A DNA stretch of 64,000 bases from Coriaria nepalensis (lineage: Eukaryota; Streptophyta; Magnoliopsida; Cucurbitales; Coriariaceae), in NCBI GenBank assembly GCA_027186245.1, contig CP114498.1, positions 1,929,501-1,993,500 on the forward strand, read 5' to 3'. A program made the translations under genes and the position numbers. The notes under the pieces were generated by a model that worked only from the letters and a program-made list of their open reading frames with translations, ran no database searches and had not been told where the DNA came from. Of this stretch, positions 1 through 14,362 are shown in pieces. How positions within the stretch are numbered: position 1 is the first letter of the stretch; every line of letters begins with the position of its first letter.

Positions 1-2159
1 CAAGATTTTCCTACTAATTTTAGTTTCTAATCTATTAGAATCATTAATTTATGAAATCTTTGTAAAATCTACTGCCCTTAATTCAAGTTTTCAATTCATG
101 GGTTTAGGAACTAAGAACCCTAAAATTTTGAGATTCATAATTCCCTACTCAATAGTATAATCTGATCAATAATCAAAGGAATAATAATTTAAAACATCAA
201 GGAAGCATATTTTATAAAGAATTAAATCAAACAACAGTCATAAATTCGGATTTAAGTTATGGGTATGTTTCAAGAACTCTAAAATTTCTAGATTCCAAAT
301 TATCATGAAATCGAATCAATTGCTATAGGCAAGATATTACAATTATGATCGAACAAACGATCAATCTATAAATTCAATCATAGATACAAAACTAATCCGA
401 AAATTGTAAAATTTGAAAATTTTCATGCACAAATCATATACGATTATATATTTTCCTTGATACCGGTTGTCAAACATTATAAAAATTCATCCTACCAACC
501 AGATACACTACTCGTAGGGCCGCTATCTTTACTTATAGTACTATGAACTTACACATACAAGATCCAATATCTCTATAGATTTCAAAAAATTATACGTAAA
601 TGTGATGTAGGATCTCAATACTTGTTTTACATTGTTGGATACATTTCCTTACGGCTTAAGCTTTCAAGACATTTAATAACTTGACAAGTATATACATTAT
701 TTTTCCTCAATGATTATACTCTCTATTTTCTTTATTTGTGCTCTCATAAATATATATATATATATATAATGACAGAAAAGAAAATCCAGGCCGTTGATGT
801 AGATTCAACAACGTTCGTCTTACTACAATTGAAATCTAGCTACTGTTGTTACCCAAATCTCTAGAGAGGAAGAAAAAAAATGTAGAGATATTATTGGCAC
901 AGACATATGCCAACTTTTTAGAAAGCAGAAAATCGTTGAACAAGTTAAGAAAACCCAAAATAGAGACAATGCCATTAACGTTGGATTCTTCATCTGTTTA
1001 TGCGTTCTGGTCCATCACTCCATGTGTTCAAGCCGAGGATAATAAGATAGGATCGGTGGGCCGAGCTTGGTATGCAATAAATGTAGTTATGGTGTGTTTT
1101 GAAGCCCAAGTTCTTTGAGCCTCAAAACTTGCAAAGGGCCAACGTTTTGATTTTGCCTTTGTCAAACTAGGATTAGTTAAGAAACCCGTAAGTCTAAAAC
1201 ACTTCCAACTTTGAAAATTCATTCATAACCACAAAATATCAGAATAACTAATATATACCCAAAACACTTCCACTCTAGAGACAATGTTTGTGCTAAAAGC
1301 TGTATACAAAAAATACCTATCAACCTTATAGCTCATGATGACAGACATGGTGGGTACTCATTTCAAGTTTAAAACTTTTGAATTCAATCCGAAACATCTT
1401 ACGAAAGATGAAAATGATTTGAGATTATAAAGTGGAAGAAAAGAGAAAAAGCAGTCGTAATAAATCATCATCGACCTTAGTCACATGGAAAAGAAGATAG
1501 AAAAATAATGATTATTAAAACAATTACAACATTGATTATGATCTGTGGTGGGTCAAGTGCTAACATGGTTCATGACCCTATTAAGTATTAACCATAATCA
1601 TAGCCCCTACCTAATTTCATTTTCATTTTTTTAAGGTAAATTATAAATTTTTTTAAATTAAAAAAAGAAAAAGAAAAAGAAAATAGAACACATTGCAAAA
1701 TGATGCATTTTCATAATATCATTATATACTTTGGTATAAATTAACTCACGAACGAGCTAAAACAATTTCTATTATACATGAAAGAACAATCACATCATAT
1801 CGGGATGCGTTTGTTTCAACAGAAGCTTACGACAAGCACAAGATTGAATTCGATTAGAATGCCTTTATATATTATCATATATCACCGAAAGGCACTAGAA
1901 TACAAAAGAGCTTATGATTGTTTTCTAGAAGAAGCATTCCGGCATCGGCATGTATTTGGAGTTGAAATCTTCTTCTAGCTTCTAAGCTTAATATTCACTT
2001 ACTTCACGTTCGAATACATACTATACTGAAAATCCTTTCTGGTGTTTAGAAAGTTTAATTAAGAAATCAAATGAGTAAGAATGTTTATGGATGAATGATG
2101 AAGGCCATACAGGTTTCACTATCACTAATGATAAATGAGTAAGAAAAATGATTAAAAAA

Positions 2160-2219
<60 letters not shown>

Positions 2220-2400
2220 CGTAGAAAAGGCGAAGAACACGATTCTGGTCCTCCAAGTGGCTCCATCCTCCAACGACTCCGTGATTCGCATAAATAAAAC
2301 TATAAATAAATAAATTTAATTAATTAATTAATTAAAATAAAATAAATAAAAGAGAATCAAGATCCTACGTGTACATACATGTATATGATGTCCCCACATG
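1..2400. other. gene-free AT-rich stretch upstream of the DYRK-like kinase
   Basis: I see no coding exon here. Open frames are short, lack family resemblance and show no splice context. The stretch holds an AT dinucleotide run near 750-768 and a long A-run followed by an AT run at about 2154-2216. The part nearest 2600 presumably carries the promoter and 5' UTR of the kinase gene, but I could not identify a core promoter with confidence. Confidence 0.6.
2154..2216. repeat. poly-A plus (AT)n microsatellite
   Basis: About 24 A residues are followed by about 19 AT units. The same A-run plus AT-run structure recurs near 34255-34298 and 61697-61745. Confidence 0.95.
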
Positions 2401-2664
2401 TTAGAAAACTGAGAATGGCATGGGCCCACCCCAAAATGAAAACATCTCACCTTTCAAAGTTGGTAAGAACACCATCCCAACTAACCACTGTCCCCCTCTC
2501 GCTTCATTTTCACAGCAAAAACAGAGAGAGAGTTCCCTCACGAAGCATGCAATCCCTGTACCATTACAGAGCTTCTTCTATTTTTTCCCCTAATTATTTA
2601 CTTCTTTCACATGCTCTCACCTCTCCCTCTCTCTCTCTCTCTCTTCCACCTGTTCATCATATTC

Positions 2665-5237
<2,573 letters not shown>

Positions 5238-6018
5238 GATAATTCCGGTTTCGTTTTTGGTATTTGTATATGCCTGCCTTTTGTCTCCATGAGCTTTACT
5301 GTTTTCGTGTTTGTTTCCTCATTCATTACAATTATACCCTTTTTAGTACAAAACTCTATTGAATTCTTATAACATGTAATCGGTAAGTTTCATAAGCTAG
5401 CCAAGATCAAACTTATCTGTCGGGTAACGGAATATGGTAATCACCACTTTAGTAGCTTAGAATATCTACATATCAATGAACTGAAAGGACTGACTGATAA
5501 GTGTTATGGTTTACCCTTGATCTATAAAGTGAAGTTATTGCCTTTTCTAATTACTTGCCCTTCATGCATCTTTGAGTAGATCAGTAGGTGATATTTCTTA
5601 GTAATCAGACTACATTTTTTTTTCTTTACTGACAAGTATATGGCCTTATGTTTATAGTCTGCAGAAGAAGAACAGCCGGCTTACTAGGTGCACATGAAAG
5701 TGAAGGTAGAGAACTATGTCCGAAGCAGGGGTCGATAAGCTCGGAATCTGGTAATCTGTGTGTTTTTCTTTTCTTTTCCTGTATGAAATCTGGTATACTG
5801 CTTGTTTATTTCTTGTCAAGTATTTTCAACTATACTATATATTTGATAATATAATATTAATGTTGATAATTGTTAATTGGAATATTACACGTGTCATGAC
5901 AGTTTTTGAGTTTGACTTGGATCTGTTGACTAAAAAATGGACTTGTAGCTGTTCTCTAGGTGTTCTGAACTGTTAAAGAGAGAGATGATTTTAGGTACTC
6001 TGATTGAGTATATCAGTA

Positions 6019-6054
<36 letters not shown>

Positions 6055-6612
6055 ATAATTAACATAGCTCTTAATTTAAGAAAGTGAAACATGTAATCTA
6101 AGTAATATCTACGTGTCATTGTCACTCCAGATAAATTGGATTTATTTATTAATTTAATTAATTTTTTAAAAGATATTTTATTAAGCAGCCTTTAATTGGA
6201 GTCAAAGGCAAATAGGCTTACGCGTTCTCGTGTGCATGCACGTGGTAGTCAGTCACCCTGGCGCGGAAATATTCCATTTGATTTCTCGCTCCAACTTTAA
6301 GGAACTGTTTGGTTCAAACAATTTTTTTAACATCTTAACGTAAAACGTGCCTTATGGAAACAAACTCCCTATTTTCCCTCTCTTTTTCGAATTTACTTGA
6401 AAGATTAGTAACAAGTTTAGTCAACAAAGAATAGTAACTAATAATTACTAATTAGAAAAAGTAAAATTCAAAGATTTATTAAATCATACCAAACACGGCT
6501 TAGCTTCTTCTTCGCAAATTCCCATACCGAAGTCTGAATTCTGAAACAACAAAATTAAAAGCATCCAATATCCGATCATTTTGATTTTCAGCAAATCCCT
6601 CACAAATCATAT

Positions 6613-6617
<5 letters not shown>
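5238..6617. other. intergenic region between the two kinase genes
   Basis: No supported coding exon. It should hold the 3' UTR of the DYRK-like gene, then the promoter of the receptor kinase. It contains a (TTA)n microsatellite at about 6020-6052. Short open frames near 5648-5976 have no recognisable family or splice context. Confidence 0.6.

Positions 6618-6648
<31 letters not shown>
6618..6648 (+). repeat. (CT)n tract in the probable 5' UTR of the receptor kinase
   Basis: About fifteen CT units end 78 bp before the start codon at 6727. CT-rich tracts are common in plant 5' leaders; a regulatory effect is not demonstrated. Confidence 0.7.
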
Positions 6649-6652
<4 letters not shown>

Positions 6653-6726
6653 CTTCGACTTCCAATGAAGAAGAAAACCAGTCCACAACCCAACAAATCC
6701 GCCGCCGCAAAACACCACATTTCTCG

Positions 6727-9135
6727 ATGAAGAAACCACCTTCACCGGCGGCAACCATCGTCGCCGCCGCTATTATCATTACGTTTACCTTACATCTCCT
6801 CCCTCGTAACCATGCTCTCGGTGGCAGCTCCTCCTTCACTATGGCCGTCATCTACGGAGCCTCCTCCACCGTCTGCGGCATCGTCGCCGGGCAACCAACT
6901 CAGCGCATCGCCTGCTACTTCAACGGCCAAACACTCCTCCTCGAACCCAACGCATCCTTCTCATCCATTTCCGGCGGCCGCAACTTTTTCTGCGGCATAA
7001 GATCAGGCGGGTACAGCCTCCTCTGCTGGACCAACCTTTTTCCCTACTCCGGCTTCGACATCAAACGACTCTACTTCGACAACACTGTTCTATTGGAAAA
7101 TCTCTCGATTGGCGACGATCAAATTTGTGCCACAACAGTCGGAGCCGGAAATTTATATTGCTGGAGAGGAGACGATAGAGGTAAGTTCGATTTACCTTCG
7201 GGTCAATTTCTGTCAATTTCATCTGGTTTTGGTTTTTCTTGCGGAATTTTGAAGAACAATGGCTCTGTTCGCTGTTGGGGTAGTAATAAGTTAATAGCTA
7301 ATCAGATTGAAGATGAGTTTAGGAATATATCAATGTTAGGCATTGAAGCAGGTGGGTCCCATGTTTGTGGATTGAACTCTACTGGCTTTCTGATTTGTAA
7401 AGGAAACAATGATTCTGGCCAGTTAAATGTTCCTTCAAATTTACTAACCATGGAGTTTTCCGAATTTTCTCTTGGATCGAATCATACATGTGCGATTAGG
7501 CAAAACAATGGATCTGTGATTTGTTGGGGAGGTAAAGGGCTATTTTCAGTAAATTCAACACGAGGAATTTCATTTGAAACTATCGTTTCCGGGACAGATT
7601 TTACTTGCGGATTGACTACGAGAAATTTCTCAGTTATGTGTTGGGGGCCTGGTTGGCTTAATGGATCTGATATTAGCTCGGTTCTTCAACTTCCCGGAAT
7701 TATTCCCGGGCCTTGTATTCAATCTTCTTGTAGTGAATGTGGTCTATATTCTGGTTCTCTTTCTCTATGCGATGATTCTCAGGTTATCTGCAAGCGATGT
7801 TTGACTCAAATCCCATCCCGGGCCCCCCCTCCATTACTGCCAGTTTTCCTCAAACCATCTTCTCCATCTAGAGGCTTGACTTGGGGTTTAATAGCATTTG
7901 CCATTGTAGGTTCGGTTGGAATGTTTGCCGGCATTTGCACACTGATCTACTGCTTATGGACCGGAGTTTGCTTTGGCCATAAAAAAAAGGTACATAACAC
8001 AGTCCAACCCACAATCACTAGAGGCCCAAGCTCTAGTTCCGGAACATCTAACACGAGAAGCAGTGGCCCACCTTCTAGAACAATGACAATTCGGAGGCAA
8101 GGCTCGAGGCTTATCAGGAGGCAGAGGAGCGGGCCTTCATCAAAACACGATGAAAAAGCAGAGGAATTCTCTTTTTCTGAGCTTTCAATAGCTACCAATA
8201 GTTTCTCACTAGAGAACAAGATTGGTTCCGGAAGTTTTGGCATTGTTTATAAAGGTAAGTTATGTGATGGTAGGGAAGTCGCTATTAAGAGGGGAGAAAC
8301 AGGTATTAAGACGAAGAAGTTTCAAGAGAAAGAAACAGCGTTTGATTCGGAAGTAGCCATTTTATCCCGCCTTAACCATAAACACATAGTTAGGCTCGTG
8401 GGTTATTGTGAAGAGAAAGAGGAAAGGCTTTTAGTTTATGAGTACATGAAAAATGGTGCGCTTTATGATCATTTACATGACAAGAGGAATGTTCAAGAGA
8501 GTAGTAGTATTATAAATTCTTGGAAGATGAGGATCAATATAGCATTAGATGCGACTCGAGGAATTGAATACCTACATCGTTATGCGGACCCACCTATAAT
8601 TCATAGGGACATCAAGTCTTCTAACATCCTTCTTGATTCTAATTGGACGGCTAGAGTGTCCGATTTAGGATTGTCTATGATGAGTCCTCAATCAGATGGT
8701 GATTATCGGCTGACGAAAGCGGCTGGAACCGTTGGATATATCGATCCGGAGTACTATGGTCTGAATCTGTTGACTTCAAAGAGTGATGTTTATGGGCTTG
8801 GAGTGGTTCTGTTAGAGCTTTTGACCGGAAAAAGAGCAATTTTTAAAAATGGGGAGAGTGGAGAGACGCCTGTAAGTGTGGTCGACTTTGCTGTGCCGGA
8901 AATTGTGGCTGGAAAATTGAGTAACGTTTTGGATAGAAGGGTGGGCCCACCTAGGATGAATGAAAGTGATGCGGTGGAGCAAGTGGCTTATATCACGTTG
9001 CAATGTGTTAATTTGGAGGGGAAGGAGAGGCCGACGATTACTGATGTTATCGCTTGTTTAGAACGGGCTTTGGCCCTTTGTGCTGAAAGTCATGGAAGCA
9101 TTTCGACTGGTAGGAATGCTGTTGTTTCCGAGTAG
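6727..9135 (+). CDS. CCR3: CRINKLY4-related receptor-like kinase (CCR3-like)
   Basis: A single uninterrupted reading frame of 802 residues. It begins with a hydrophobic signal peptide, then an ectodomain of crinkly-type repeats rich in Cys, Gly and Trp, recurring as C-G-I/L and CWG motifs (for example FSCGILKNNGSVRCWG). A short Cys-rich TNFR-like segment follows near residues 330-360. A single membrane helix spans about residues 383-412, with a basic stop-transfer and a Ser/Thr/Arg-rich juxtamembrane region. The kinase domain (about 496-775) has GSGSFGIVYKG, VAIK with Lys near 521, HRDIKSSN near 625 and GTVGYIDPEYY. The DFG motif reads DLG. The length fits the CRINKLY4-related CCR family, whose best-known member ACR4 signals in cell-layer identity. 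CCR3 is favoured over CCR1/2/4 because, from memory, Arabidopsis CCR3 lies next to a PLC gene, as here; orthology needs a tree. It acts at the plasma membrane. Confidence 0.88.
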   Translation: MKKPPSPAATIVAAAIIITFTLHLLPRNHALGGSSSFTMAVIYGASSTVCGIVAGQPTQRIACYFNGQTLLLEPNASFSSISGGRNFFCGIRSGGYSLLCWTNLFPYSGFDIKRLYFDNTVLLENLSIGDDQICATTVGAGNLYCWRGDDRGKFDLPSGQFLSISSGFGFSCGILKNNGSVRCWGSNKLIANQIEDEFRNISMLGIEAGGSHVCGLNSTGFLICKGNNDSGQLNVPSNLLTMEFSEFSLGSNHTCAIRQNNGSVICWGGKGLFSVNSTRGISFETIVSGTDFTCGLTTRNFSVMCWGPGWLNGSDISSVLQLPGIIPGPCIQSSCSECGLYSGSLSLCDDSQVICKRCLTQIPSRAPPPLLPVFLKPSSPSRGLTWGLIAFAIVGSVGMFAGICTLIYCLWTGVCFGHKKKVHNTVQPTITRGPSSSSGTSNTRSSGPPSRTMTIRRQGSRLIRRQRSGPSSKHDEKAEEFSFSELSIATNSFSLENKIGSGSFGIVYKGKLCDGREVAIKRGETGIKTKKFQEKETAFDSEVAILSRLNHKHIVRLVGYCEEKEERLLVYEYMKNGALYDHLHDKRNVQESSSIINSWKMRINIALDATRGIEYLHRYADPPIIHRDIKSSNILLDSNWTARVSDLGLSMMSPQSDGDYRLTKAAGTVGYIDPEYYGLNLLTSKSDVYGLGVVLLELLTGKRAIFKNGESGETPVSVVDFAVPEIVAGKLSNVLDRRVGPPRMNESDAVEQVAYITLQCVNLEGKERPTITDVIACLERALALCAESHGSISTGRNAVVSE

Positions 9136-9904
9136 TTTCGGTGTCTGAAAAGGTTTATTTTTCCTTCTTTTTTCTCTTTTTTTCCCTAGATTTGATTCGT
9201 GTGAGTATCATTTTGGTGTTAGGGTGTAGGGATGTTTTTGTTTTCATCTAACTAGGAGGTTTAGGTTAGGAATTGTTTTTGACTGACATGTTATTTTTGG
9301 ACTAGATTGTTCATTTTTTATATATGGAATGAGAGGTCAATTCATCTCCACCATTCCTTCATGCTTTGGATCGGCTGTTCTTAATTCAACATGTTATTTT
9401 CTTTCACGCGATGATGCAAAAGAAGTTGCACGGAAATGTCCACTTAAAAATGTAATTACGTAAAGTAGTGAATGTTTGACTTTGAAACTTCTATTATTAA
9501 TGATTCTCTTCAATTGGAGTCCACGTTTCTTACATCCAATTAAACTTGGACCAACAGCAGATTGGGGCCCATCCTACTAGTCCACCTTGGCATTTTTCCA
9601 ACTTCCATTAATGAGCATCTCGTCCAATTTCCTTTCTGTACTTCCCTTTTTTCCTTTTCTCACAGTTGGTAGTACAATAGAAGGTATGTGTTGAAACATA
9701 AAGGGGGCCAAGTCAAGTCAAGTCAAAATTGAGCACTATTCTTCATGCAAAAGCTTCGACACTGTTTGAAGCAAGTATCAACAATCAATTTTACAATGTC
9801 TATAAATAAGAGAAAGTAAAAGAATAAACAGCTGGAGGAAGAAAAAAGATGTATAGGCCAACTTTTTGTATGATTTAAGGAATGAATAAGAAACTCAGAA
9901 TGGT
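9136..9904. other. region between convergent genes
   Basis: This lies between the stop of the CCR-like kinase (+) and the stop of NFXL2 (-), so it should contain both 3' UTRs. I see no coding potential. Confidence 0.7.
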
Positions 9905-12900
9905 TTAGATTCGTGGGTATCTTCTTCTTCGTCTTTGTTCTTCAGCTTCATTCATCCAATCAGAGAGCCACAAGAGACCTGTATAACCATAATACGATAC
10001 TGCAACCATGACGACCAGTAGGATCACGGCTAGAAGAAACCACTTCAAGGTGGAGATAAGTTTCTGGTAAGCAAAATGAAATTACGACTTCAAAAAATTG
10101 TTCAATCCTTCCGGAGAAATCATCCATATGAAAAGAGAGAAATGGAAGTGGGGGGTCACCTGTAATCTTGAGACCTGCCTAACTTCTTGCCCGCGTTCAC
10201 GCCTTTTTTTACGCTTTGGCCCTTGCTTTTCAGTATCTGGCTCCTTCACCTTTAACCCAAGCTATGTACTATTAATACATTGTTACTAAATAAAGCATTT
10301 TCTAAAATGATAAAGCGCAGAATCATTCTCATTTGAAATGAGAAACATTTTTACCTCCACGACTTTAGATTTCCGTAGAAGTAATTCTGATTCAAGAGCC
10401 TTGACTTTACTTTCACAATCAGAACCGCAAGGAAGAAGTCCAAGTCCAAATTGAGTTTTTGATACATCCTTTGAAACAGTACCCATTTTATGATAGGCTG
10501 CTTGCACGTCTTTACATAACCACTCCTTTTTCAAGGTTTGGCATCTACAACGAACCGTGACCTTAAAGGAAATAGTCCGAAACAGAATCAGACAATTAGT
10601 AGCAGGATAACATTTTTCATGCCAAATGAATCACTGTAGTTAGTCAAGCGAGCAAATAAATTTTTTTAACCTTTTTCGAGCACTTCTCAGGCAATGGACA
10701 TTGATCAGGATGACAAGTTTCCGGGCATAGATGGGTGCAGTTGGGCAGTTTCCTACATAAAGTCTCCATTCAGATTTGAGATATTAACTTGCTCAGGACT
10801 AATGAGATAAGAACTTGTAATTACCTATGGCAAGGTCCACGACAAGAGCGTGCAGCCATTTGCTCCTTTTGGGACAAGCTGTTGTAGTAGATACACTCAA
10901 AAACATGGACCATAGAACCACAATGACAAGATCTTTTCACAAGAACTTTACATGGAGGACAATCCTCAGGGTGACAACGTAAGGGGCAAGGATGTGAACA
11001 TATTGGATTCCTCTCCTGGGTAATGACATTTAGAGGATTGATTAAATAAATAAATAAACCATGCGTACCAACTACTTAGGTCATATAATCGGACCAAAGT
11101 ATGAAACGGCTATCACAATCAGAAATTCTTACCTTTTGGCAATGAAGATTACACTTTTCACAGGGCTCACTCCTTCCTTGTTGAGGCATATTTGTGGAGT
11201 GGCTCATGAGAGCATGACACGTTTTAGTACAATAGTGGTTGGTACAAGGTAGAAGATTACCACACAGATTATCACATGAAAATTGCGACCTATCTGTGCA
11301 TACCATCTGACAATAGAGGCAAGAGAGAAAATTTTGGTACGGAAAAATGAGTCCAAAAATAAAAAATTCATCTTAGTAATTGAAAGTACTAACACTAACC
11401 ATTCTCTCAGCACCAAAGTGTTGACCAACACATGTCCTCCAAACAAGTTCCGGACATGGAGGGCAGGGAGAACCAGGAGAACCTTCAATGGGTTGAACAT
11501 ATTTTTTTTTCTTTGGTTTCAAGGTAAATTCTCGATTTGGAGGGGGTTTTGGGCCATGACACCTGAACATAGGAAAGGAAGAGAAGGAACGAAAACATCA
11601 AACAAAGAGGAGAGTAATACTAGCATCTTGAAAATTTTCTAGCCAGCATTGTAGGATACATTCATCATAGTAAATTATTTTGCCAACCTTAATTGGCACT
11701 TATGGCCACATGGGTATTCTTCTTCACAAAGTAGGCGACAAGTGGGACAAGCTCCATAATGACATTTGTGTGGCTGATCAAAAGATATGTAATAATTAGT
11801 GGTAAATAAAGTCTTCAAACAACAGGAAGAGCAATTATCTAGCAAGACTACAACTGAAACTTTTGTACAATGTAAATGTGAAGGCATGATAAAACACAGC
11901 TCAACAGCTGCAAGAAACCTGGTGAAAGATACACATTAAAATAAAAAGAAGGTACCTTTTGATTTGGTCCATGCCTGCATAAAGGAGATATGGGACATCG
12001 TTTAGGGCATTTAGGTGGCTTTTGATCCATCTCAATACCACAAGGTACCTAATGAAAATATCCATACATTACTATGCAAGAACTCATTTAAATTTATGGT
12101 ACATATTAAATTTATTGTACATATTAAAATCTTTACACTAAATAATTCACACCTCAAAGTATGTCTCACCACATGCACATGAAATTGTTACCATCAACGG
12201 ACAAGGAGCACAAGGACCTCTGCAAGAACAAACAGACTAATGATCATCACATTATGCCTTTCATTTCCAAGCCGAAGGACATAATATAATCTATTTACAT
12301 TAGATTTTTACCTATGACATGGAGAAACACATTTGTGATTTTTACACCGAAGTTTCTTGCCACAAATCTAAACAACTTGGAAAGTTTTAGTACTCAGGAA
12401 ATTCGCTAACTATAATTGATAAAAAATATAAATAAATAAATAAATAAAAAAGAGGAAGGCAAACCTCCGAGCAAGGCTGACAGTCTCCATCACAGCAACG
12501 ACGTTTACAAGCATGACGTCCACAATCTCGCATTCTTTGACACTTCCTCTCACACGACAAATCTTGATAACAAGGAACCTACTCCACATTCAGTTACATT
12601 TTCCTAATTCTCAACCCATTTAATATACCAAAAAAATTTTTAAAAAAATTCGAAATCAAAATCAGTAAGTTAAATATTTACAATATTTAAAGCAATGTCA
12701 CCTCTTTCTTCAAGCTTCCACACCTGCACGATTTTATAACAATAATCCTGCATGTTTCAACACAAGAACCTCTATGACACCTCTCTGGACACCTATGGAA
12801 TCCACAACTGAGCTTCTTATCACAAGTGGCCCCACACAAAGGAACAGTAACATCACAAGACATTCCTTCATAGACTCTCTTTTTACAAGGACAAGTCCTC

Positions 12901-13838
12901 TTCCCTTGAAGTGGGCACTCTCCACACTCTCCAAAATGACACCCTTTCTCACAAACATGCTTACCACATCCTAGTACTTTCCTACACTCATTTTCGCATC
13001 GAAAATTCCGATTGCAGCACTCTCTCTCCTCCTCTTTCTTCCCACATTGGCATCTAAACAGGCCTTGAGCCTGACAGGGTGGGCACAGCCCGTCATGGCA
13101 AATCTCCAAGCATCTGTGGAGCCCACAATCTAACAGCTTGGAACAGACATTGTTGCATGAGAATTCCTTGAACCCGCATCGTCGGACGTCCTGGACAGAC
13201 CCACAATAGCAGTTAACTGTTATGAGCTTCGGGCAGGACGGGCAGGGACCAGGGTGACATAAGAGCAAGCAGTGGTGACCACAATTATGCTTTAACGGCC
13301 TACCGCATACGTCACCACAAGAATGGGGCAAAACCCATGGATCGTCGCTAGGTGGATTTTCTAGTTTTCCACAGAAACAGAAATAGGTTTTAGGGATTTT
13401 TGATTTGGAGTATTCGACTCTGCATTTCGGGCAGTTCCATTTTGAGATTTCATCAACCTTATCGGCGGTGATAGGGAGGCGCGTGGAAGCACGTAAGCCG
13501 GCCAAGTCTGAAGCTTGACGCGCCCAGCTTTGGATACAGAAGAGATGGAAGACGGCGAAGCAGAGGGAGGAGCAGGACCAGGTTGGATCGGACGGTCTGA
13601 TTCGCTCGAGGCATATTAAGCATGATAGAGCGCCGGACGAGGAGGACGTGAGGAAGGATTGGATCTTAGAGAGATCGGCGGTGGTTGATGACTTGCCTGT
13701 AAATTCGAAGTACGTTCTGAAAATGGAGTCGGAGAGATCGACATGTCGGGTGGTTCCGGATCCTCCCTGGCCTTGGTCGGAATCGTAGTCGGAGTCTGAA
13801 AGTGACGGCTTCTGTTGGTGGCTGTCGGTTGTAGACAT
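9905..13838 (-). CDS. NFXL2: NF-X1-type zinc-finger protein (NFXL2-like)
   Basis: Thirteen exons in consistent phase encode about 872 residues: 13838-12702, 12578-12465, 12367-12312, 12219-12153, 12048-11956, 11773-11688, 11562-11400, 11306-11133, 11015-10825, 10752-10671, 10561-10355, 10249-10160, 10063-9905. After an acidic start comes a RING/PHD-like Cys/His cluster (ALSCLICLERIRPSDPTWSC, later WNCPKC). A long array of NF-X1 fingers follows, with repeated C-G-H-x-C and C-H-x-G-x-C spacing. A basic stretch (KRKKRRERG) precedes a C-terminal hydrophobic helix at about 828-845. This layout and length match plant NFXL2, a nuclear regulator that in Arabidopsis affects ROS level, stomatal aperture and clock output. 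In-frame ATGs also occur at 13874 and 13892; I chose 13838 by family similarity, so the N-terminus may be up to 18 residues longer. Confidence 0.9.
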
Positions 13839-14362
13839 TTTGAGGATTTCAGGGAGTGAAGATCGGGCTGACATCGAAGCTGTTTCTCTCACGGTTGTCT
13901 CTGTTAATTTATCGGGCCGGCGACGCGGTAAATCGGCGTCGTTTCATTCGCGCGAAAGGAATTTGCTGAAAGTCTATTTTATCCTTTCATTTCGAGCTTT
14001 TTCAGTTTCAAAATATAAACTGCTGGTTGACATAAACGACATAACGTTCTTTAAGACAACCTACATGTCGCTTTATGGAACAGTCCATTGTGCAGCTTTA
14101 TTATCAAGAAAAACATTTGAATATTTGCAAATATAAAGAAAAATTTACTTTATGTTACAAAATATAGACACCCTATACATCTCATTTCAGTCAAAATAAA
14201 ATAATAATAATAATAATAAGAAGAAATACACTTCTCCGGTCCCCATTACAGTTTACTCGTCAGAGAAATTTACACCAACGAAGAAGACATTATCATACAT
14301 AATATATCTACATATAAACACTCTCAAGCATTGTTTTTTTTATGGACTTTGCATTCTTAACA
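13839..14362. other. NFXL2 promoter side and PLC 3' flank
   Basis: Both neighbours are on the minus strand. This short spacer holds the NFXL2 5' flank and the PLC 3' UTR. A short (AAT)n run lies at about 14200-14219. No other gene is visible. Confidence 0.6.

Noticed and set aside
846..1222. Short open frames on both strands
   Set aside because: No conserved motif, no splice context, and the frames overlap each other antisense; chance frames.
2021..2291. Minus-strand frames rich in Tyr-Ile repeats and Phe
   Set aside because: Translation of the AT microsatellite and A-run; not a gene.
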